Origin: Rhodospirillales bacterium
Lineage (GTDB): Bacteria; Pseudomonadota; Alphaproteobacteria; Acetobacterales; Acetobacteraceae
Length of the DNA: 38,784 nucleotides
NCBI GenBank assembly: GCA_025362815.1
Contig: JANYFG010000045.1
Coordinates: 1 to 38,784 of the forward strand
Reading direction: 5' to 3'
In this document: positions 1-6,887 of the stretch, piece by piece
Layout of the letters: the number at the start of each line of letters is the position of its first letter
Numbering within the stretch: the stretch's first letter is position 1
Made by a program: the position numbers and the translations under genes
Notes under the pieces: generated by a model
Database searches by the model: none
Seen by the model: the letters and a program-made list of their open reading frames with translations, nothing else
What the model was told of the DNA's origin: nothing

Positions 1-783
1 CCCGTCGGCGCCACCGGCCGCGCGATCGGGTTCGACGAGGTGGTGACGCTGCTCGGCCTCGGCGCGCTGCTCGGCCGTGCGTGCGCGAAACTCTCCGGCG
101 GGGAGCGCCAGCGTGTGGCGATCGGGCGCGCGTTGCTGTCCCGGCCTCGGCTTTTGCTGATGGACGAGCCGTTGTCGGCGCTGGACCGCGACACCCGGGC
201 CGAGATCCTGCCGTTTCTGGAGCGGCTGGCTACACTGTCGTTGCCGATCATCTATGTCAGCCACGACATGGCCGAGGTCGAGCGGCTGGCCGATCACCTA
301 GTGCTGATCGAGCAGGGCCGGGTGCTGGCGTCCGGCAGGCTGGCCGCGCTGCAAAGCGACCCCTCGCTGCCACTGGTGCAGGCGCGCGAGGCGGCGGTGA
401 GCCTGGACGCGGTGGTGGCCGGGCATGATTTCGACTACGGCATGGCGGTGCTGGACGTGCCGGGCGGAAGGTTTCTGGTGCCCGCGCCACCTTTGCCCAC
501 GGGGGCCGCGCGCAGGTTGCGGATCATGGCGCAGGATGTGAGCCTCACGCGGGACATGCCGCGCGCCAGCACCATCACCAACGTGCTGCCGGCGCGCATC
601 CTGGAAACCGCGATGCTGGGCGACAACGCGTTGGCCGTGGTGCTGGGCCTGGGGTTCGACGGCACCGGCGCCCGGCTGCTGGCCCGCGTGACGCGCCGGT
701 CGTGGGACCTGCTCGCGCTGTCGGACGGCGTGGCGCTCTACGTGCAGATCAAGGGCGTGGCGCTTTGCCCGACCTTGCGCTGA
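1..783 (+). CDS. modC: Molybdate ABC transporter ATP-binding protein ModC (5' end missing)
   Basis: The reading frame is open from the first base, so the gene is cut by the window edge; the Walker A part lies upstream. Visible are the ABC signature [15 protein letters not shown], Walker B followed by the D-loop ([12 protein letters not shown]) and the switch histidine in [12 protein letters not shown]. The C-terminal third ends with [15 protein letters not shown] and VQIKGVAL, the single TOBE/Mop-type molybdate-binding domain typical of ModC, which separates it from sugar-type ATPases. ModC hydrolyses ATP on the cytoplasmic face to drive molybdate uptake with ModB and periplasmic ModA. Oddly, the next gene is an amino-sugar enzyme rather than another mod gene, and modA lies 5.3 kb downstream behind its own putative control site. 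The family call is firm; whether modB lies upstream cannot be seen. Confidence 0.93.
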   Translation, partial: PVGATGRAIGFDEVVTLLGLGALLGRACAKLSGGERQRVAIGRALLSRPRLLLMDEPLSALDRDTRAEILPFLERLATLSLPIIYVSHDMAEVERLADHLVLIEQGRVLASGRLAALQSDPSLPLVQAREAAVSLDAVVAGHDFDYGMAVLDVPGGRFLVPAPPLPTGAARRLRIMAQDVSLTRDMPRASTITNVLPARILETAMLGDNALAVVLGLGFDGTGARLLARVTRRSWDLLALSDGVALYVQIKGVALCPTLR

Positions 784-832
784 GGGCGTGGCGCGACAAG
801 AGTGCGGCCATCGCCACGCAGGACGTTCCGCC

Positions 833-1885
833 ATGATGGACAACGCGACCCGGCCCGGCCATCTGATGCTGGCCGAGATGGCCGAACAGCCCCGGATCTG
901 GAACGAGCTTCTCCGGCGGCACGCCGATTTCGCCGCCATCGGCCGCGCCATTGCCGCCCGCGCCCCGCGCTTCGTGCTGCTGGCGGCGCGCGGCACGTCC
1001 GACCACGCGGCGCTGTATGCGAAATATCTGATCGAGATCCTGCACGGCCTGCCCGCCGGCCTGGTGTCGCCCTCCACCATGACGGCATATGGCGCCACGC
1101 CGGACCTGCGCGACGTGCTGCTCATCGCCGTCAGCCAGTCCGGCGGCTCGCCCGATCTCGTGCAGACGGTGCAGACCGCCCGGCACGGCGGCGCGCTGAC
1201 GCTGGCCGTGACGAACAATCCGAACTCCGCCCTGGCCGAGGCCGCCGAGCTGAACGTGGACGTGATGGCCGGCGCCGAACGATCAGTGGTCGCCACCAAA
1301 TCCTACACCGCCCAGTTGCTGTCGCTGTATCTGGTGCTGGAACATTGGCGCGGCGGCGATGCCCGTGGCGCCGACGGGATCGCCGATCGCGGCGGCGCCG
1401 TGCTGGAGCAGGGCCACCCCGAAATCGCCGCCTGCGCGCCCCGCTATCGCTTCGCCCAGCGCATGGTGGTGACGGGCCGCGGCTACGCCTACCCCTCGGC
1501 CCGGGAGGCGGCGCTGAAGCTGATGGAGACGAGCTATGTCTCGGCGCAGGCGTTTTCCGGCGCCGATCTGCTGCACGGGCCGCTGGCCTTGCTCGACCCC
1601 CTGGTGCCGGTGCTGGCCATCGTGCCGGATGGCGTGGCCGGTGCCGCGATGGCGCAGGTGATCCCGCGCGTGCGGCAGGCCCGCGCCGATCTGTTCGTGG
1701 TGGGCACCCCCGCTGCCGTGGCCGAGGCCGATGCCGGCTTTTCCCTGCCCGCCGGCACGGCCGAGGTGTTGTCGCCGCTGCTGGAGATCCTGCCGTTCCA
1801 GATCCTGGCGCTGCACCTGGCGGTGGCGCGCGGCGAAGACCCCGATGCGCCGCGCGGTCTTCGCAAGATCACCAAAACCACCTGA
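833..1885 (+). CDS. SIS-domain sugar-phosphate deaminase/isomerase (NagB-II/AgaS type)
   Basis: A 350-residue protein with two sugar-isomerase (SIS) domains. The first contains LLAARGTSDHAALYAKY and the SQSGGSPD phosphate-binding loop; the second contains VVTGRGYAYPSAREAALKLME and the ADLLHGPLALL segment, as in the isomerase half of GlmS and in glucosamine-6-phosphate deaminases of the NagB-II/AgaS group. It has no N-terminal glutaminase domain, so it is not a full GlmS. The likely reaction is isomerisation/deamination of an amino-sugar 6-phosphate to a ketose phosphate and ammonia in the cytoplasm. I chose the ATG at 833 because AGGA lies about nine bases upstream; the in-frame GTG at 788 would add 15 unconserved residues. 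The BadF-type kinase that follows fits a kinase plus deaminase pathway. The exact substrate is inferred. Confidence 0.85.
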   Translation: MMDNATRPGHLMLAEMAEQPRIWNELLRRHADFAAIGRAIAARAPRFVLLAARGTSDHAALYAKYLIEILHGLPAGLVSPSTMTAYGATPDLRDVLLIAVSQSGGSPDLVQTVQTARHGGALTLAVTNNPNSALAEAAELNVDVMAGAERSVVATKSYTAQLLSLYLVLEHWRGGDARGADGIADRGGAVLEQGHPEIAACAPRYRFAQRMVVTGRGYAYPSAREAALKLMETSYVSAQAFSGADLLHGPLALLDPLVPVLAIVPDGVAGAAMAQVIPRVRQARADLFVVGTPAAVAEADAGFSLPAGTAEVLSPLLEILPFQILALHLAVARGEDPDAPRGLRKITKTT

Positions 1886-1965
1886 GCGTGGGTGTTGGCG
1901 CGGCGCTTGTCAGCCCTCCGGCATCGCCGCATCATCCGTCCGGCAAAGCTGCCTCGGGGTCATCG

Positions 1966-3006
1966 TTGAGCGCGTATTGTCTGGCAATCGACCTCGGCAA
2001 GACCGGATGCCGCGTGCTGCTGGCTGGTCCGGACGGACACGTGCAGGAGACAGGCAACGGCGCGCCCGGGCTTGCGGCGGAGGCCGGCGCCGCACGCGCC
2101 TTGACCGCCATCATGGACGTGGCCGCGCCCATGCTGCGCCTCGCGCGCGTTCCCGGGATCGATGCCGTCTGCGTGGGCGCAGCCGGCATGCTCGCGGCAC
2201 CCGAGGCCGCGCGCACGCTCGCCCGACTGCTGCGCGAAAAGCTCGACGCCACCAGCGTCTGCGTCACCAGCGACGCGATCACCTCGCATGCCGGCGCGCT
2301 CGGCGGCCGCGCGGGCGTGGTGCTGGCCGCCGGCACCGGCGCGGTCGCCATCGGCGTGGGAGACGACGGGCAGATGACGCGCGCCGATGGCTGGGGGCCA
2401 CGTCTGGGCGACGAAGGCGGCGGCGCGTGGATGGGCTTGCAGGGATTGCGCGCCTGCCTGCGCGCGCTGGACGGAAGAGGGCCCGCCACCGTGCTGTCGG
2501 CTGCCGCCATCTCACGCTACGGGCCCATCGCGGGCCTCGTCGCCACCATCGAGGGCCACCCCAACCCGCCGCAATGCGCCGCCACCTTTGCGCAGGATGT
2601 CTACCGCGCCGCCGCCGATGGCTGCAGCGTGGGGCGCGACATACTCGATCGCGCCGCCGCGTCGCTCGCCGAGACCGTGATGGCCGCCGCCGCCCCGCTC
2701 ACGCAGCACCTGGACACAGCGCGCCCGCTCACACCGCGCCCGCTGGCGTTCGCAAGCGTCGGCGGCCTGCTGGCGCTCGGGCCGCTGCTGACCGACAGGC
2801 TGCACGCAATCCTGCAATCGCACCTGCCATCGCTGGTTGCCGTTCCCGCGCAAGGAACCGCACTGGACGGCGCGCTGCTTCTGGCCACCAATACGCGCAC
2901 GGTGCACGAGGCAACATTGGTGCGCGAAGGCCGGTCGGATGTTGCCCTAGTGCCGGCTGCCACGAACCAGAACACATCAAACCGAGAGGTCTCCGACACG
3001 CCATGA
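1966..3006 (+). CDS. BadF/BadG/BcrA/BcrD-family ATPase, probable amino-sugar kinase
   Basis: About 346 residues of the ASKHA/BadF fold also used by N-acetylglucosamine kinases. Visible are an N-terminal phosphate-1 loop (LAIDLGKTGCRVLL), an adenosine-binding-type glycine loop (VVLAAGTGAVAIGV) and WGPRLGDEGGGAWMGL, a hallmark of the GlcNAc-kinase subgroup. There is no upstream ATG in frame. I place the start at TTG 1966, six bases after a GGGG run, because it puts the phosphate-1 loop close to the N-terminus as the family expects; GTG 1888 is the alternative. It should phosphorylate an incoming amino sugar for the SIS-domain enzyme encoded upstream. Its stop overlaps the next start (ATGA), which indicates translational coupling to the transporter genes. 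The sugar specificity cannot be read from sequence. Confidence 0.8.
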   Translation: MSAYCLAIDLGKTGCRVLLAGPDGHVQETGNGAPGLAAEAGAARALTAIMDVAAPMLRLARVPGIDAVCVGAAGMLAAPEAARTLARLLREKLDATSVCVTSDAITSHAGALGGRAGVVLAAGTGAVAIGVGDDGQMTRADGWGPRLGDEGGGAWMGLQGLRACLRALDGRGPATVLSAAAISRYGPIAGLVATIEGHPNPPQCAATFAQDVYRAAADGCSVGRDILDRAAASLAETVMAAAAPLTQHLDTARPLTPRPLAFASVGGLLALGPLLTDRLHAILQSHLPSLVAVPAQGTALDGALLLATNTRTVHEATLVREGRSDVALVPAATNQNTSNREVSDTP

Positions 3007-4259
3007 AACAATCCATCCTCCGCGGCACGCTTTTGTCTAGCCTGGCGCTGTTCGGTGCCGCCATGGCCGCAGCCCCCGCGCGGGCCGGCGAGATCACGTT
3101 CTGGACGTGGCGCCAGGAAGACCGCGCCGCTTACACCGAGCTGTTCAACGCCTTCACCAAGGCCAATCCGGACATTCACGTGAAATTCGAGAGTTTCGCG
3201 CCGGAGAACTACAACACCATCATGTCCACCGCGCTGGCCGGCGGCCGCGGCGGAGACGTGCTGCAATCGCGCGCGTATGGCGGGCTGGAACAGGTCGCCA
3301 AGGCGGGATACCTACTGCCGCTCGACCCCGCAACCGTGCCGGAGCTGGCGAACTTCCCGGCCGAGGCGCTGTCGGCCGAGACGCTGCGCGCCGACAAAAA
3401 GGTGTATGCCATTCCGTTCGCCTCCCAAACGCTCGGCATCTTCGTCAACAACGACGTGTTCGCCAAAGCGGGCGTGAAGCCGCCGGAGACGTGGGACCAG
3501 CTCATCGCGGTGTCGAAAACGCTAAAGGAGAAAGGCATCACGCCGATCGCCAACGGCACCGCCACCGCCTGGATGGACGAGGTGTTCGCCGGCATCTTCA
3601 CCAATCCGATGCTGGGGCCGGACTTCGTGGCCGATATCCTCGCGGGGAAGGCAACCTTCGAGGATAAGCGCTACACCGCGGCCCTCGCCAAACTGCTTGA
3701 GCTGCGCGACTACATGCCGCAGGGCCAGACCGGCATCGACTACCCGACAGCCCAGCAGCTGTTCCTCTCCGGCCGCGCTGCCATGTTCGCCGGCGGCAGC
3801 TTCGAGATCAGCAACTTCCGTAAGCAGAACCCGAAGATCAACATGGACTTCATCGCCCCGCCGGCGCCGACGGAGGGAGCGCCGCGCTACGTGGCGAAGT
3901 TCTACGACGGCGGCTACGCGGTGAACGCCAAATCGCCCAACCAGGCCGACGCGGTGAAGCTGGTGCGTTACATGGGCACCAAGGAATACGGCGACAAGTT
4001 CGCGGCCCTGCTCGGCAACATCTCGCCCATCAAGGGCGTGGTGCTGGAAGATCCGTTGCTGGCCAAGGTGGCCAAGCTGAACGAGGTCTCGATGCCCTAC
4101 ATCATGGCGGTGTATTTCCGCTACGAAACGCCCACCGGATCGGAGCTGATCCAGAACGGCGTGCAAAAGATGATGGGCGGCACCGTGTCCCCGGAACAGG
4201 TCGGCATCGACGTGACCCAGGGTATCTCGCGCTATAACGCCGCCTTCCAGAAGAAGTAA
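3003..4259 (+). CDS. ABC sugar transporter, periplasmic solute-binding protein (family 1)
   Basis: A 418-residue secreted protein. Residues 1-28 form a classic signal peptide (basic start, hydrophobic core, cleavage after APARA). The mature start GEITFWTWRQED and the segment LFNAFTKANPDIHVKFE are typical of family-1 (maltose/multiple-sugar) binding proteins; IANGTATAWMDEVFAG and SGRAAMFAGGSFEIS belong to the ligand-cleft half. It should capture a sugar in the periplasm and deliver it to the two permeases that follow. Its ATG lies inside the stop of the kinase gene (4-base overlap), and the first permease begins one base after its stop, so it sits in one operon with the kinase and deaminase. 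The ligand is likely an amino sugar or its oligomer, inferred from those neighbours only. Confidence 0.9.
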   Translation: MKQSILRGTLLSSLALFGAAMAAAPARAGEITFWTWRQEDRAAYTELFNAFTKANPDIHVKFESFAPENYNTIMSTALAGGRGGDVLQSRAYGGLEQVAKAGYLLPLDPATVPELANFPAEALSAETLRADKKVYAIPFASQTLGIFVNNDVFAKAGVKPPETWDQLIAVSKTLKEKGITPIANGTATAWMDEVFAGIFTNPMLGPDFVADILAGKATFEDKRYTAALAKLLELRDYMPQGQTGIDYPTAQQLFLSGRAAMFAGGSFEISNFRKQNPKINMDFIAPPAPTEGAPRYVAKFYDGGYAVNAKSPNQADAVKLVRYMGTKEYGDKFAALLGNISPIKGVVLEDPLLAKVAKLNEVSMPYIMAVYFRYETPTGSELIQNGVQKMMGGTVSPEQVGIDVTQGISRYNAAFQKK

Positions 4260-4260
4260 C

Positions 4261-5169
4261 ATGACGGGCGGGCGCCAGCGGGCACTCTGGATTTTGTTTC
4301 TGCTGGCGCCGGCCGCGATCACCATGTCGGTGTTCGTCGTCTACCCCCTCGTCGCGGCGTTCCGCTTTTCGTTCTATACCTTCAACGGGCTGCGCGTGGC
4401 CGATTTCGTGGGCCTCGAGAACTTCATCGACGTGCTGGCCCGCCCGCCCTATCGGGCCGCCACGTTCGCGGCCCTGTGGCATAATGTGATCGTGTTCCTG
4501 GCCCTGCTGATTGTGCAGAACGGCGTTGCCTATCTGATCGCCTACGCGCTTCTCAAGGCGTTGCCGGGGCACCGCATCCACCAGGTGATCGTGTTCCTGC
4601 CTGTCGTGCTCTCGGCTGTTATCGTGGGCTTTCTGTGGAAGCTGTTCTACCATCCGCTGTTTGGCGTGGTGAACCAGGCGCTTCTTCTGGTGGGCGTGAA
4701 CGGCCCGCCCTGGCTCGGCGATGCCGACACCGCTTTGGGCAGCATCATCTTCGTCAACGCGTGGCACTGGCTGGGCTTTCCCGCGCTGATCTTCCTCGCC
4801 GGCATGCAGCGCATACCACTCGAGACGATGGAGGCGGCGAGGCTGGATGGCGCCAACGATGCTGTGCTGCTCACCAGGATCATCTGGCCCCTGGTGGCCC
4901 CCTCGGCCACCATCGTGTTCATTCTCACCTTCATCGGCAGCTTCAACTGGTTCGAACTGCCCTACATCATGGCGGGCCTGTCCGGCGCACCCGGCGGCGC
5001 CACGGATGTGCTGGGGCTTTATTTCTACCGCACCGCTTTCGGCACCGTCAGTTCCGGCCTACAGGATTTCGGCCATGGCAGCGCTCTGGCGGTGCTGATG
5101 TTCCTGTTCATCGCCGCCTTCTCCGCGGTGGCACTGCGTGTTTTGCGTCGCCGGGAGATCGAGCTTTGA
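4261..5169 (+). CDS. ABC sugar transporter permease (MalF/UgpA type)
   Basis: A 302-residue inner-membrane permease with about six hydrophobic segments, starting at WILFLLAPAAITMSVFVVYPL. The cytoplasmic EAA coupling loop is present as ETMEAARLDGANDAVLLTR, followed by IIWPLVAPS, where the ATPase docks. It is the first of a permease pair and follows the binding-protein gene by one base; the next permease overlaps its stop codon. No ATPase gene follows in this cluster, so it must use one from elsewhere, for example the UgpC-type ATPase at 13725-14822. Confidence 0.9.
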   Translation: MTGGRQRALWILFLLAPAAITMSVFVVYPLVAAFRFSFYTFNGLRVADFVGLENFIDVLARPPYRAATFAALWHNVIVFLALLIVQNGVAYLIAYALLKALPGHRIHQVIVFLPVVLSAVIVGFLWKLFYHPLFGVVNQALLLVGVNGPPWLGDADTALGSIIFVNAWHWLGFPALIFLAGMQRIPLETMEAARLDGANDAVLLTRIIWPLVAPSATIVFILTFIGSFNWFELPYIMAGLSGAPGGATDVLGLYFYRTAFGTVSSGLQDFGHGSALAVLMFLFIAAFSAVALRVLRRREIEL

Positions 5170-5990
5170 AGCGGCTCACGCTAAGCACTCTCGGCATTCA
5201 GGCACTGCTGATCCTGAACGGCGTGATCATGATCTACCCGCTGTTCATCATGGTTCTGTCATCCTTCAAATCCAACGCCGAGATCTTCGACAGCCCCTTC
5301 GCACTGCCCGCGCATTTTGATTTCGGCAATATCAGGCGGGTGTGGGACGAGACCAATTTCGTGGTCTATCTCGCCAATTCCGCCGTCATCACCGCCGTGT
5401 CGGTGGCGGTGCTGCTGGTGTTCGGCACCATGGCCGCCTACGCCATCGCGCGCTATCCCTTCCGGTTTCGCGAAACGGTGTTCCTGTTCTTCCTCAGCGG
5501 CCTGATGGTTCCGCTGAAGCTCGCGATCATCCCCTTGTTCGTGCAACTCGATCGCCTCGGACTCATCGACACCCGCCTGGGCCTGGTGCTGATCTATGTG
5601 GCGATGGGCCTGCCATCCACGGTGTTCATCCTCACCGGCTTCCTGCGCACGCTGCCAGGCGAGCTCGAAGAATCGGCTCGCATCGAGGGCGCCTGCGAGC
5701 CGCGCATCATGTGGTCCATCATGCTGCCGCTGGCCCGCCCGGCGCTGATCATCGCGGGCATCCAGAACGCCGTGCCGATCTGGAACGACTTCTTCTTCCC
5801 CCTCGTCTTCGTTACGACCGACCGGCTGAAAACCCTGCCGCAGGGACTGAGCGTGTTCATGGGCGAATACAACACCGACTGGGGTGTGCTGTTCTCCGGC
5901 CTTACGCTCGCGGCGCTGCCGATCATGCTCTGCTACGTGCTGCTGTCGCGACAGTTCATCGCAGGGCTGACGCAAGGTGCGGTGAAGTAG
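5166..5990 (+). CDS. ABC sugar transporter permease (MalG/UgpE type)
   Basis: A 274-residue permease. The start is a TTG whose last two bases are part of the TGA stop of the preceding permease; this gives the N-terminus MKRLTLSTLGIQALL and immediate coupling. The first membrane segment is followed by FIMVLSSFKSNAEIFDSPF, characteristic of MalG-type subunits, and the EAA loop reads GELEESARIEGACEPRI. The C-terminus ends in LLSRQFIAGLTQGAVK, a common ending in this family (G-x-T-x-GAVK). It pairs with the upstream MalF-type permease. This is the last gene of the amino-sugar cassette; no transporter ATPase accompanies it. Confidence 0.9.
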   Translation: MKRLTLSTLGIQALLILNGVIMIYPLFIMVLSSFKSNAEIFDSPFALPAHFDFGNIRRVWDETNFVVYLANSAVITAVSVAVLLVFGTMAAYAIARYPFRFRETVFLFFLSGLMVPLKLAIIPLFVQLDRLGLIDTRLGLVLIYVAMGLPSTVFILTGFLRTLPGELEESARIEGACEPRIMWSIMLPLARPALIIAGIQNAVPIWNDFFFPLVFVTTDRLKTLPQGLSVFMGEYNTDWGVLFSGLTLAALPIMLCYVLLSRQFIAGLTQGAVK

Positions 5991-6015
5991 CGTCTTGGCG
6001 CGGCGGCGGGATCGG

Positions 6016-6039
6016 CGTTATGCTTAACCGGGCATAGCA
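6016..6039 (+). promoter_or_regulatory. Possible ModE/MopA-type molybdate operator upstream of modA
   Basis: An imperfect inverted repeat lies 25-48 bases before the modA start. CGTTAT is followed by 12 bases and then ATAGCA; the E. coli ModE operator has the form CGTTAT-N12-ATAACG, so the left half and the spacing agree and the right half agrees partly. Within it TATGC and GCATA form perfect 5-bp arms around an 8-base centre. The position suits repression of modA by molybdate-loaded ModE. No modE gene is in the window, so the assignment is inference. Confidence 0.4.
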
Positions 6040-6064
6040 GTCCCCCATCGCTGGAGTAGCCTCA

Positions 6065-6808
6065 ATGCGTGGTGCCGCGATTTTCGTGCTCTCATGCGCG
6101 TGGCTCGTCCTGCCCGCGATAGCAGAGGCTGCGCAGATTTTTGTGGCGGTGGCTGCCAACTTCACTGCACCGGCCAAGGAAATTGCGGCTGCGTTCAAAT
6201 CAGCCACCGGCGACGAGGCGGTTCTGAGTTTTGGATCGTCCGGCCAGTTCTATGCTCAGATCACCCAGGATGCGCCCTATCAGGTTCTGCTCTCCGCCGA
6301 CCAGGATCGCCCGCTGCAACTCGTCAAGGACGGGCTCGCAGACGGCACAACCCGCACCACCTACGCCATCGGCAAGCTGGTGCTGTGGAGCCGTTCGCCG
6401 GACCTTGTGAAAGACGGGGGCACGCTGCAGGCGGCGCGCTTTTCCAAACTGTCCCTCGCCAACCCCACCGCCGCACCTTATGGCGCCGCGGCGATCGAGA
6501 CGATGAAGGCGCTGGGCGTTTACGAAGCGCTGCAGCCGAAGATCGTGCAAGGCAACTCCATTGCCCAGGCCTATCAGTTCGTCGAAACCGGCAATGCCGA
6601 ACTGGGCTTTGTCGCGCTGTCGCAGTTGGCCGGCACCACCACGGGATCACGTTGGCTGGTGCCGGACAACCTGTATGCGCCGATCCTGCAGGATGCGGTG
6701 CTGCTGAAAAAAGGCGCCGGCAATACCGCCGCGAAAGGCTTCCTCGCCTTCCTAAAAGGTCCGGAAGCACGTGCCATCATTACGAGATACGGCTACACCC
6801 TAAAGTAG
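6065..6808 (+). CDS. modA: Molybdate ABC transporter substrate-binding protein ModA
   Basis: A 247-residue periplasmic protein with a signal peptide of about 22 residues ending AEA. The mature protein begins QIFVAVAANFTAPAKEIA and carries FGSSGQFYAQI and VLLSADQDRP, the two segments that bind the oxyanion in ModA, then NPTAAPYGAAA and FVETGNAELGFVALSQ. The start at 6065 is supported by GGAG eight bases upstream. It should bind molybdate (or tungstate) and deliver it to ModBC. It is separated from modC by the five-gene sugar cassette and has its own putative ModE-like site, so it is probably transcribed independently. It converges on the PIG-L gene, with 79 bases and one hairpin between them. 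Confidence 0.93.
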   Translation: MRGAAIFVLSCAWLVLPAIAEAAQIFVAVAANFTAPAKEIAAAFKSATGDEAVLSFGSSGQFYAQITQDAPYQVLLSADQDRPLQLVKDGLADGTTRTTYAIGKLVLWSRSPDLVKDGGTLQAARFSKLSLANPTAAPYGAAAIETMKALGVYEALQPKIVQGNSIAQAYQFVETGNAELGFVALSQLAGTTTGSRWLVPDNLYAPILQDAVLLKKGAGNTAAKGFLAFLKGPEARAIITRYGYTLK

Positions 6809-6830
6809 CCGTAAAATGCCTCCTTATGAG

Positions 6831-6864
6831 TGAAGTTTTTTGGTTCTTTTGTTCACAAAAGAAC
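6831..6864 (-). repeat. Hairpin repeat, version A, copy 1
   Basis: A 34-bp element, identical to those at 14893-14926 and 18695-18728. It contains a perfect 9-bp stem (arms 6843-6851 and 6856-6864) with loop TTCA on the + strand, flanked by a T-run on one side. Read on the minus strand it follows the stop codon of the PIG-L gene by 23 bases: stem first, then CAAAAAACTTCA. It may act as a transcript 3' end between the convergent modA and PIG-L genes, but it lacks a U-run after the stem in that direction, so it is not a textbook intrinsic terminator. Confidence 0.85.
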
Positions 6865-6887
6865 ATCTTCTTATTTGATTTGTCCCT

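Noticed and set aside
6831-6864. Classic Rho-independent terminator call for the hairpins.
   Set aside because: In the direction in which most copies follow a gene, the stem is followed by an A-run, not a T-run, so the simple terminator label is not justified.
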